Assembly: GCA_036960405.1 (NCBI GenBank)
Contig: JBALWS010000130.1
Location: 1 to 12,189, forward strand
Direction: 5' to 3'
Source: Motiliproteus sp036960405
Lineage (GTDB): Bacteria; Pseudomonadota; Gammaproteobacteria; Pseudomonadales; Balneatricaceae
Length of the DNA: 12,189 nucleotides
The notes beneath the pieces were generated by a model. The model was not told where the DNA came from, did no database searches, and saw only the letters and a list, made by a program, of their open reading frames with translations. How positions within the stretch are numbered: the first letter of the stretch is position 1; the number at the start of each line of letters is the position of its first letter. A program made the translations under genes and the position numbers. Below are positions 1 to 6,350 of the stretch, in pieces.

Positions 1-72
1 ACCCAAGTGGCTTACGCCAGTGACGCTGCAGTGGTGATGGTGGAGGTGACCAAAGCACTGACGGCTCTGTGA
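1..72 (+). CDS. C-terminal end of an unidentified protein (partial)
   Basis: Only the final 23 codons are inside the window, ending in TGA at 70-72. Reading frame 1 is open from the first base, while the other two plus-strand frames close within about 36 bases. The tail reads TQVAYASDAAVVMVEVTKAL followed by TAL. It faintly resembles the alanine- and valine-rich last helix of outer-membrane efflux factors (the ...YKALGGGW-type tail), but it lacks the glycine-tryptophan ending and is too short to assign. No terminator hairpin with a T-run is evident just after it, although a run of seven T's occurs at about 111-117. Confidence 0.45.
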   Translation, partial: TQVAYASDAAVVMVEVTKALTAL

Positions 73-575
73 TATAGCAACATGGAAAGTTAAACAAAAC
101 GCAAAGAAGGTTTTTTTCTGTCAGGTAAACTCCGACTTTGCATTTTCTGTTGGTAATGAAAAATATTGGGTAGCACCGCTCTCTATGACAGAGGCCGCTA
201 CCTATCGACTGACTCTGCAATGAGCCCTCATTGCTTATGTAATGCATCTCCTTTTGCTTTGGTTGTCATGGTTTACCTCATTAAGCAATTTTACTCGCTT
301 AGTTCGGTGTCCAGAAAGGGTGGGACGGATCAGTTTAGAAAATTGGTTGAGCTGAGGGCTGATATCAAACACGACACGAAGCCACACCGGAGTCAATTCA
401 GAGGCAGGGTAGCGTTTATCTGTTCCGATTCTGATGTGGCGTTTTCGAACAGTCTGTACCTTGGTTTGTCAAAAATTAACAGCTCAAGGTCAGTCTTGCG
501 ACTATTGGCTCTAGCAGTGCGGCCAAATCTCATAATATAGGGGGGCTAATACTCAAAAAATGGAGTGATATGCCC
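73..575. other. Gene-poor spacer, nothing recognisable
   Basis: This stretch separates the partial gene from the 3' end of nhaR. A plus-strand open frame of 124 codons (166-540, TTG start) crosses it. It has no evident Shine-Dalgarno sequence, no recognisable domain and an irregular, serine- and arginine-rich composition, so I do not call it a gene. No tRNA, insertion-sequence end or strong hairpin was seen by eye. It may hold decayed coding sequence. Confidence 0.5.
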
Positions 576-1463
576 TTAAACCAGCCACTCTCTTGCTGTA
601 TCTGTAACCACCGTGACAGCTGGGTGGGAGATTCGTCGTTCAATGGATATGGCGTAGAATTGCTCTCGCACTGACTCGGTTCGCCCAACGACAACGACGC
701 CATACTGACTTTGCACCTCCTTTTCGATCGGGGTAGGGGCGATAAATACCCCTGTTCCAGCCTGCCCAAAGGCCTTCATCAAGGCGCTGTCATCAAACTC
801 GCCTACGATTAGTGGGAAGATACGGTGCCTCTCAAACCATTGTGATAGTTGACTATTTACGGCTGCTGTTCTTCCGGATAACAACATAGGCTGGCCGTTA
901 AGATTATGCGGAAAACCAGGACCCAGCTGCTGTGCGAGTTGGGGGTGGGCAAAAAAACTGATACCGCAATCGCCAAGTCGATGATTGGCTCCCCGAACAC
1001 TGCCCCCCGGCGGCATGGGGGCCTCCGATATCACCAGGTCGATTCGGTGTAACGAAAGCTCGATCAGCAATGTTTCCATCGAGCCTTCTCTGCAGTGAAT
1101 ACGGACAGATTCTGGTATCTGTAGGGCAGGTGCAAGCATCCTATAGGCAATGGACTTAGGAACGACATCGACAACACCTACTTTGAACATTAGCGCACGG
1201 TTCTCCAGCGGCTGACGGATCATCTCCTCGAGTTCGCTACCCATAGAAAAAATGTCTTCAGCGTAGCGCATAGCCAATCGGCCACTTTCGGTTAGCTCCA
1301 GATTACGGCCTACGCGTGTAAAGAGGGGCTTTCCCAGTTCTCGTTCCAGTATGCTGATCTGTCCGCTGATGGTTTGCGGCGTAATTTGAAGCCGCTCGGC
1401 AGCTTGAGTGACGCTGCCCTCTTTGGCGACCATCCAGAAATAGCGCAAGTGTTTATAGTTGAT
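576..1463 (-). CDS. nhaR: NhaR, LysR-family transcriptional activator of the Na+/H+ antiporter
   Basis: This is a LysR-type regulator of about 295 residues. The N-terminal winged helix-turn-helix reads ...YFWMVAKEGSVTQAAERL, then TPQTISGQI, which is the NhaR signature. The C-terminal effector domain carries GEFDDSALMKAFGQAG and the late HPAV motif, both typical of NhaR. NhaR in Escherichia coli activates nhaA in response to Na+. It is divergent from the nhaA operon, which supports the assignment. The start is unusual. The first ordinary start codon in frame, TTG at 1448, lies inside the conserved segment NYKHLRYFW. An in-frame TAA sits at 1487-1485 with no ATG, GTG or TTG in between before position 1448. 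A good Shine-Dalgarno sequence, GGGAGGA (1476-1470), lies 7 bases before an ATC at 1463, the position where homologues begin. I therefore place the start at ATC 1463. ATC at 1466 is possible, as is a sequencing error or a mutated ATG. Confidence 0.9.
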   Translation of the reverse strand: MNYKHLRYFWMVAKEGSVTQAAERLQITPQTISGQISILERELGKPLFTRVGRNLELTESGRLAMRYAEDIFSMGSELEEMIRQPLENRALMFKVGVVDVVPKSIAYRMLAPALQIPESVRIHCREGSMETLLIELSLHRIDLVISEAPMPPGGSVRGANHRLGDCGISFFAHPQLAQQLGPGFPHNLNGQPMLLSGRTAAVNSQLSQWFERHRIFPLIVGEFDDSALMKAFGQAGTGVFIAPTPIEKEVQSQYGVVVVGRTESVREQFYAISIERRISHPAVTVVTDTAREWLV

Positions 1464-1630
1464 GATAATTCCTCCCGATTCGATTTAAACGAACTATTAC
1501 CAAACTATATTCGATTTTTCATACGCCTTAAAGCAGCCGATACTAGCGTCGGACAAATTGTCTTTTCTTGACGTTATTTAAGCGTTCGGTGATCAACCTA
1601 CATACCGACCTGCTCAGGAGTGAATCTATT
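1464..1630. promoter_or_regulatory. Divergent regulatory region of nhaR and the nhaA operon
   Basis: This 167-base spacer separates two divergently transcribed units and should hold both promoters. The nonamer ATTCGATTT occurs twice in the same orientation, at 1478-1486 and 1509-1517, 31 bp apart, about three helical turns. The first copy is part of a near-palindrome, TTCGATTTAAACGAA (1479-1493), with one mismatched pair. LysR-type regulators commonly bind such paired dyads between divergent genes, so these are candidate NhaR sites, by inference. A possible -35 hexamer TTGACG is at 1568-1573 on the plus strand, but no good -10 follows at 17 bases. A Shine-Dalgarno AGGAG (1616-1620) serves the plus-strand gene at 1631. 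Confidence 0.5.
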
Positions 1631-2302
1631 ATGGCCTCAACTGCCAACAACGCTGTGACGCAACCTCAAACAGAGGTGCTTGCCACCAATAAAGTGATCC
1701 GAAATACCTATACGTTGCTCGCCTTGACGCTGCTATTCAGTGCGTTGACCGCGGGTATATCACTCGTGCTACAACTGCCACATCCTGGTCTGCTGTTGAC
1801 TCTCGGTGGTTATTTTGGACTCTTCTTTTTGACCAACAAACTCCGTAACAGTGGCTGGGGGTTGCTCAGCGTTTTCGCCCTTACCGGCTTCATGGGATAC
1901 ACACTGGGGCCGATTCTCAATATGTATCTGGCTCTGCCTAATGGAGCCCAAGTGGTGATGACCTCAACGGCTGCCACCGGAGGTATTTTTCTTGGCCTGT
2001 CACTCTATGCTCTGACTAGTCGCCGTGATTTCAGTTTTATGGGTGGGTTCCTCATGGCTGGAATCTTGGTGGCGTTTATGGCCGGGCTAGCTGCTGTCTT
2101 TCTCGATATGCCTGGCTTGTCGTTGGTCGTTTCGGCGATGTTTGTGCTGCTGATGGCGGGACTGATTCTCTACCAGACCAGCAGCCTCATCCATGGTGGA
2201 GAAACCAATTACATCATGGCTACGGTTACTCTCTACGTTTCTATCTTTAACTTGTTCACCAGCTTGCTTCACTTGCTTGGCTTCGTAAACAGTAACGATT
2301 AA
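1631..2302 (+). CDS. Bax inhibitor-1/YccA family membrane protein
   Basis: A 223-residue, strongly hydrophobic protein with about seven membrane segments after a polar N-terminus of about 25 residues. The order of motifs fits bacterial Bax inhibitor-1 proteins of the YccA type: RNTYTLLALTL entering helix 1, GYTLGPILN, LSLYALTSRRDFSFMGGFL, and YQTSSLIHGGETNYI (from residue 181) followed by a last helix TLYVSIFNLF. In E. coli, YccA associates with the membrane protease FtsH and moderates degradation of membrane proteins. Whether this copy does the same is inference. I chose ATG 1631 because AGGAG lies 10 bases upstream and the sequence before it does not resemble the family. It is the first gene of a plus-strand operon, with only 9 bases to nhaA, so co-expression with the antiporter is likely. 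Confidence 0.88.
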   Translation: MASTANNAVTQPQTEVLATNKVIRNTYTLLALTLLFSALTAGISLVLQLPHPGLLLTLGGYFGLFFLTNKLRNSGWGLLSVFALTGFMGYTLGPILNMYLALPNGAQVVMTSTAATGGIFLGLSLYALTSRRDFSFMGGFLMAGILVAFMAGLAAVFLDMPGLSLVVSAMFVLLMAGLILYQTSSLIHGGETNYIMATVTLYVSIFNLFTSLLHLLGFVNSND

Positions 2303-2311
2303 GGGATAAAA

Positions 2312-3712
2312 ATGGCCGCTTCGGTAAAACGCTTGGAACGCTTAAAGCGATCGCATCGCCTTAAGCACCAAGGGCGTGAGTTCAAAGCTCCCTGGGAACG
2401 CTCATTCGAGCGGGTGCTAACCCCGTTGGACGAGTTCATCCATCGGCAGACCACCAGTGGGATGCTGCTAATGCTGTGTGCGGTGATCGCTTTGGTTCTC
2501 GCCAACAGTCCTTGGTCGGGCAGCTACCAGCACCTCATTCATACTCCTCTGTCCATCGGCGCAGGGGGCTGGATATTGGAGAAGTCTCTTCAGCACTGGA
2601 TCAACGATGGATTAATGGCCTTGTTCTTTTTTGTCGTGGGTCTGGAGCTTAAGCGAGAGATATTGGTAGGTGAGCTGGCTGAGCTTCGCCACGCGGTCTT
2701 GCCCATTGTCGCCGCTATTGGTGGCATGCTCATCCCGGCATTGATGTACGTGGCTTTCAGCTCCGATGGTGAGGCGTTGCGGGGGTGGGGGATTCCGATG
2801 GCAACCGATATAGCTTTCGCCATTGGCGTATTGGTGTTACTGGGGAACCGAATCCCCAAAACATTGATTACCTTTCTGATCGCCCTGGCGATTGCCGACG
2901 ACTTGGGGGCGGTACTTGTCATCGCCTTGTTTTACACCGAACAGCTCAGTGTTCTAGCCCTTTTTTGGGTGGCGGGTTTGTTTGCTGTCCTTATCGCCTT
3001 TAACCGAGGAGGGGTACGCAACTCGACGCCCTATTTTTTAGTCGGTACGTTGCTGTGGCTGGCGATGCTTGCTTCGGGAGTACATGCGACCCTTGCCGGA
3101 GTCCTGACCGCCCTTACCATTCCTGCGCTGCCAAAATACGATCCGCTCCGGTTCTCGCACTCGGTGGGAAAGATGATGACCCAGTTCGAAAAAGCCCATC
3201 GTGAAAATGACAATATCCTCACCAATGACCGCCTACGTAGTCTAACGCAGTCGCTAGAAAGCGGAGCCTCTCAGGTGCAGGCACCGTTGCAGCGACTGGA
3301 GCATCAGTTTCATCTGCCGGTGGCTCTGTTGGTCATTCCTCTATTTGCCTTAACCAACGCAGGAGTCCCACTGGACACGGACTCCCTTGGGCTGGCCTTC
3401 CAGCACCCGGTTACCCAAGGTGTTATGGCGGGACTTTTGTTAGGTAAGTTTCTCGGTATTTTCGGGGCTAGCTGGCTAGCGATTAAGATCGGTATAGGCA
3501 CTCTTCCTGAAGGTACCCGATTGGCCCATATCGCGGGAGTTGCTTGGCTGGGGGGGATAGGATTTACCATGGCAATTTTCATCGGTGACCTGGCTTTCAT
3601 GCATCAGCCCGAGCTTCAAATACTCGCCAAGACGGGAGTGCTAATCTCTTCGCTGCTGGCAGGTATCCTCGGTTGTAGTTGGTTATGGTGGTGCACGCGG
3701 CATGATGTCTAG
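2312..3712 (+). CDS. nhaA: NhaA-type Na+/H+ antiporter
   Basis: A 466-residue inner-membrane protein that would exchange protons for cytoplasmic Na+ or Li+, supporting salt tolerance and pH balance. Diagnostic NhaA residues are all present: the unwound-helix pair T165-D166 in MATDIAFAIGVL, the ion-binding aspartates D196-D197 in ALAIADDLGAV, and K379 in LLGKFLGIFG, matching E. coli T132-D133, D163-D164 and K300. Other signatures are GLELKREILVGEL and GIGFTMAIFI. It is longer than the 388-residue E. coli protein. There is a basic cytoplasmic N-terminal extension of about 45 residues before the first helix, and a longer loop of about 40 residues (near 285-330). Both seem common in NhaA of marine gammaproteobacteria. 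ATG 2312 is preceded by AAGGGA overlapping the previous stop codon. It is second in an operon, between the YccA-like gene and a second antiporter. Confidence 0.97.
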   Translation: MAASVKRLERLKRSHRLKHQGREFKAPWERSFERVLTPLDEFIHRQTTSGMLLMLCAVIALVLANSPWSGSYQHLIHTPLSIGAGGWILEKSLQHWINDGLMALFFFVVGLELKREILVGELAELRHAVLPIVAAIGGMLIPALMYVAFSSDGEALRGWGIPMATDIAFAIGVLVLLGNRIPKTLITFLIALAIADDLGAVLVIALFYTEQLSVLALFWVAGLFAVLIAFNRGGVRNSTPYFLVGTLLWLAMLASGVHATLAGVLTALTIPALPKYDPLRFSHSVGKMMTQFEKAHRENDNILTNDRLRSLTQSLESGASQVQAPLQRLEHQFHLPVALLVIPLFALTNAGVPLDTDSLGLAFQHPVTQGVMAGLLLGKFLGIFGASWLAIKIGIGTLPEGTRLAHIAGVAWLGGIGFTMAIFIGDLAFMHQPELQILAKTGVLISSLLAGILGCSWLWWCTRHDV

Positions 3713-3769
3713 AGGCATTGGCCAGCGCGGAAAACATAGAGCAATACTCAAACAGCAGGACAGTAAATA

Positions 3770-5365
3770 ATGGATCCGCTCTGGATTTTGGTCGCCTTTG
3801 GCATGGGGTTTCTAGCACAGCAACTGCGCCTACCACCTTTGGTAGGTTTTCTAGGGGCGGGATTTATCCTCCACGCTCTAGGCGCCGAAGGTGGTCCTTT
3901 TCTGCAGCAGCTTGCAGATCTCGGGGTAACCCTGCTGCTGTTCACCATTGGGCTCAAGCTACGCCCTCGTAGCTTGCTAGCAGCCGAAGTCTGGGGTACA
4001 GCTTCTGCCCATATGAGCCTTAGTATTTTATTGGTTATGGGGCTGCTGATGCTCCTAGGGCTGACCGGAATGGGGTTGTTCGCCATTCTGGACTGGCAAT
4101 CTGCGGCGGTGATTGGTTTTGCCCTTAGCTTCAGTAGTACCGTCTTTGCGATAAAAACTCTTGAGGAGCGGGCCGAGCTGAAAAGCCGTCATGGCCAGAC
4201 CGCCATCGGTATTTTGATCATCCAAGATATTTTCGCGGTGGTGTTTTTGACCCTGGCCACCGATAAAACACCTTCCTTATGGGCTGTTATTTTGCTGGCT
4301 CTACCATTGATCCGGCCACTACTCTCCTCCTTGCTGGTTCGCTGCGGTCATGGAGAGTTGCAGGTACTTTACGGGCTTGTGGTCGCGATTTCAGCCAGTG
4401 CGCTGTTCGAACAGGTCGGTATGAAGGGCGATCTTGGCGCTCTGATAGTCGGCGCGATGCTCAGCAGTCACCCCAAGTCCGTCGAACTGGCCCGCTCGCT
4501 GCTGAGCTTCAAAGATTTGTTTCTGGTGGGCTTCTTTCTCTCTATCGGAATTAACGCGCTACCGAGTTGGACCGATCTGGCCGTGGCGACCGGGCTGGTG
4601 GTGCTATTATTACCTCTCAAAACGCTGCTGTTCCATGCGCTGTTGACGGGGTTACGTCTGAAGGTTCGCAGCGCTTTCCTTAGCTCCTTGAGTCTGGCCA
4701 ACTACAGTGAGTTTGGTCTGATTGTTACCGCGGTCGGAGTTTCTGCAGGCTGGATCGATTCGCAATGGCTGATGATCATGGCGCTGGCGCTAGCCATCAG
4801 CTTCGTGCTGGCTGCCATTCTTAACGCCAATGCCCATGACTTCTATGCTGCTGTTGAAACGCATTTACGACCCTTGCAGAGTAATGCCCGACTCCCCAGC
4901 GACACCCCTCCCGACCTAAAAGGCGCGGATATCTTGATTATGGGGATGGGTCGGGTCGGCAGTGGTGCCTATGATGCTATGCACGATACCTACAACAACC
5001 GGGTGTGTGGTATCGACTCGGATGCACGCCAAGTTACTCGTCAACAACAAGCTGGGCGTAACGTTACATTGGGGGATGCCGAGGATGCAGATTTCTGGGA
5101 GGGAGTGGATCCTGCATTACTCAAGCTAGTAATGCTTGCTATGCCTACCCTCGGCGATATGGTGCAGACCGTTACGCGACTTCGGAAGGCAGGCTACCAC
5201 GGTCCGATTGCGGCAGTCGCCAAGTACGAAGATGAACGTAGTCAGCTGGAGGCTCTAGGGGTTCAGGCAGCCTTTAACTTCTATGCCGAGGCTGGGGCTG
5301 GATTTGCAGCCCATGTGCACCGAGAACTGCAGTTGGAAAATAAACCAAGCAGGGTCCCGGCATAG
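3770..5365 (+). CDS. CPA2-family K+(Na+)/H+ antiporter with RCK domain, KefB/YbaL-like
   Basis: A 531-residue protein with two parts. Residues 1 to about 375 form a sodium/hydrogen-exchanger domain of about 12 membrane helices, with PPLVGFLGAGFILH near the start, LSFSSTVFAIKTLEE, and the CPA2 ion-site pair Q152-D153 in IIQDIFAVVF. Residues from about 387 onward form an RCK/TrkA-N regulatory domain: a Rossmann nucleotide loop GMGRVG at 392-397 and an acidic strand end GIDSD. RCK domains in KefB/KefC relatives gate transport according to bound nucleotide. The transported ion cannot be read from sequence; K+ or Na+ is likely. There is no glutathione-binding evidence. Start ATG 3770 has AGGA 9 bases upstream. 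It lies 57 bases after nhaA with no terminator between, so it is probably the third gene of the operon. The end of the protein looks natural (NFYAEAGAGFAAHV). An IS5 remnant begins immediately downstream. Confidence 0.9.
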   Translation: MDPLWILVAFGMGFLAQQLRLPPLVGFLGAGFILHALGAEGGPFLQQLADLGVTLLLFTIGLKLRPRSLLAAEVWGTASAHMSLSILLVMGLLMLLGLTGMGLFAILDWQSAAVIGFALSFSSTVFAIKTLEERAELKSRHGQTAIGILIIQDIFAVVFLTLATDKTPSLWAVILLALPLIRPLLSSLLVRCGHGELQVLYGLVVAISASALFEQVGMKGDLGALIVGAMLSSHPKSVELARSLLSFKDLFLVGFFLSIGINALPSWTDLAVATGLVVLLLPLKTLLFHALLTGLRLKVRSAFLSSLSLANYSEFGLIVTAVGVSAGWIDSQWLMIMALALAISFVLAAILNANAHDFYAAVETHLRPLQSNARLPSDTPPDLKGADILIMGMGRVGSGAYDAMHDTYNNRVCGIDSDARQVTRQQQAGRNVTLGDAEDADFWEGVDPALLKLVMLAMPTLGDMVQTVTRLRKAGYHGPIAAVAKYEDERSQLEALGVQAAFNFYAEAGAGFAAHVHRELQLENKPSRVPA

Positions 5366-5384
5366 GAGCCCCGTCGAATACTAG

Positions 5385-5918
5385 AGCCGCCAGACTCGCA
5401 AAGGAAAGTTTCTCGATCGCATGGAGACACTGGTTCCGTGGCAACGCTTGCAGGCCGTAATCGAACCACATTATCCCCAAGCGGGAAGCGGCCGTCGTCC
5501 CTATCCCTTGGCGACGATGCTGCGTATCCACTGCATGCAGCAATGGTACAGCCTGAGCGACCCAGCCATAAAGGATGCGCTCTACTAAATCGCGTCCATG
5601 CGATTGTTTGCAGGCCTGTCATTGGATGGTCCGATCCCTGATCACACCACCATCATGAGCTTCAGGCATTTACTGGAGCGCCACGGTTTCGCCCGAAAGG
5701 TTTTCAACGAGGTAAACGACTGGCTGAGCAAAGCCGGTGTATTTTGAATACATGAAAGCCTGCGTCCGAGCCAAAGTTGAGCATCCGTTCCGGATTATCA
5801 ACTGTCTGTTTGGGGTCACCAAGGCACGTTATCGTGGCAGGGCTAAAATGACAGCAAACTGGCCATGCTGTTTGCTCTGGCGAATATCGTCCGAGTGAGT
5901 CAGATGGTCAAAACATAG
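5385..5918 (+). pseudogene. IS5 transposase (InsH-like) remnant, internally deleted
   Basis: The frame from 5385 reads SRQTRKGKFLDRME, then VIEPHYPQAGSGRRPYPLAT and MLRIHCMQQWYSLSDPA, closely matching the N-terminal domain of E. coli IS5 transposase. An in-frame TAA (5586-5588) replaces the Glu codon of the conserved ALYEIASMRLFA. Similarity continues to SKAGVF and a TGA at 5745-5747. The reading then jumps to a different frame with YMKACVRAKVEHPFRIIN from 5749, which is the C-terminal transposase motif. About 140 residues between these blocks are gone, including both catalytic aspartates; only the Glu of the final motif remains, and the usual Lys after it is Asn. A further one-base deletion near 5849-5852 (AAAATGACAGC where AAAAATGACAGC is expected) shifts the frame before LAMLFALANIVRVSQ, ending at TAG 5916-5918. 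The N-terminal dozen residues are also missing or unrecognisable. Confidence 0.9.
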
Positions 5919-5922
5919 GATC

Positions 5923-5959
5923 AGTGCTTGGATGCCGAAAAAGAAGGCATCCAAGCACT
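5923..5959. repeat. Perfect 14-bp inverted repeat (stem-loop) inside the IS remnant
   Basis: AGTGCTTGGATGCC at 5923-5936 is exactly complementary to GGCATCCAAGCACT at 5946-5959, with a 9-base A-rich loop (GAAAAAGAA). It begins 4 bases after the transposase stop codon. On the plus strand it is followed by AAAAAA rather than T's, and on the minus strand no U-tract follows, so it is not a standard intrinsic terminator. It may still slow or end transcription leaving the element, or protect transcript ends. Confidence 0.75.
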
Positions 5960-6026
5960 AAAAAACGAACAGATACCGGGTGATCAGCCAGCAAATCGAC
6001 CTCAATGGAGCAATTTGCTTAAAGGT

Positions 6027-6046
6027 GGGACTTATTCGTACGTTCC
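6027..6046 (-). repeat. Right terminal inverted repeat of the IS5 remnant
   Basis: On the minus strand this 20-mer reads GGAACGTACGAATAAGTCCC, which closely resembles the terminal repeat of IS5 (GGAAGGTGCGAA...AGTCCC type). It is directly followed on the plus strand by CTAG at 6047-6050, as expected at an IS5 insertion boundary. The match was made from memory of the family. Confidence 0.75.
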
Positions 6047-6050
6047 CTAG

Positions 6051-6350
6051 CTGATCCGCCATACCCGTCATAAGACAGCAAAAAGTGCCCCCTACTGGCA
6101 TTTAACGATTGTTAATAGGGCGGTTTCTAGACCAACTACCTGCTTTGAAAAGTCGTTTGTAGAGCTATCGAATTGATACCAAGCACATCGTGCTGAATTA
6201 ATATCCCTCAACTCTGGATGGCTGAATAGCCTCTTTTTCAATTCCCATACGACGAGGATTGTAAAGATATCCATTCGAGTTATAGATATCCCCTTCGATT
6301 CGGGCTATTGATATCCGGTATATGCAATATCACCTGATCGGACTGATGGA
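6051..6350. other. Gene-free spacer between the IS remnant and the kinase gene
   Basis: About 300 bases with no supportable gene. A 60-codon minus-strand open frame (6092-6274) has no recognised homology or clear ribosome site. Visible structure: a short dyad AGCAC-ATC-GTGCT at 6182-6194, a dyad TTAAC-gatt-GTTAA near 6102-6115, and three GATATCC heptamers at 6266, 6285 and 6310, the last two within a 19-bp repeat listed separately. The promoter for the kinase gene must lie here or further upstream, but I could not pick -35/-10 boxes with confidence. Confidence 0.5.
6273..6316 (+). promoter_or_regulatory. Paired 19-bp direct repeats upstream of the sensor kinase gene
   Basis: ATTCGAGTTATAGATATCC (6273-6291) and ATTCGGGCTATTGATATCC (6298-6316) agree at 16 of 19 positions and start 25 bp apart. 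A third, weaker copy sharing AGATATCC ends at 6272. The second copy ends 34 bases before the kinase ATG. Closely spaced direct repeats in a leader suggest binding sites for an unidentified regulator controlling the two-component operon. This role is inference; they could also be debris of a mobile element. Confidence 0.55.

Larger units (their letters stand above)
5366..6050 (+). mobile_element. Degenerate IS5-family insertion sequence
   Basis: A decayed IS5-group element recognised from transposase fragments (5385-5918) and a right terminal repeat (6027-6046) followed by CTAG (6047-6050), the type of 4-bp target (CTAG) that IS5-family elements duplicate. Another CTAG lies at 5381-5384, right before the first recognisable transposase codons, but no left terminal repeat is visible. 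The left end has therefore been lost or heavily mutated, and that CTAG may be coincidence. The whole remnant is under 700 bp, against roughly 1.2 kb for an intact IS5. It abuts the stop codon of the upstream antiporter gene. It cannot move itself. Confidence 0.85.

Noticed and set aside
166..540. 124-codon plus-strand open frame in the left spacer
   Set aside because: It starts at TTG, has no Shine-Dalgarno sequence, no recognisable domain and an irregular composition; it reads like chance or decayed sequence.
576..1448. TTG at 1448 as the start of nhaR
   Set aside because: It lies inside the conserved N-terminal segment, and the good Shine-Dalgarno sequence is about 21 bases upstream, too far from it.
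1568..1630. N-terminal extension of the YccA-like protein from TTG 1568
   Set aside because: The extra 21 residues are not family-like, and ATG 1631 has an AGGAG at suitable distance.
5381..5384. CTAG as the left copy of the IS5 target duplication
   Set aside because: No left terminal repeat follows it; a 4-base match is easily due to chance, and transposase-like codons may even extend to its left.
5923..5959. The stem-loop in the IS relic as an intrinsic terminator for the antiporter operon
   Set aside because: It is followed by A's on the plus strand, has no U-tract in either direction, and is over 550 bases from the operon end.
6092..6274. 60-codon minus-strand open frame between the IS relic and the kinase gene
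   Set aside because: No recognised family and no clear ribosome site. It could be a fragment of a lost gene, but nothing supports a call.
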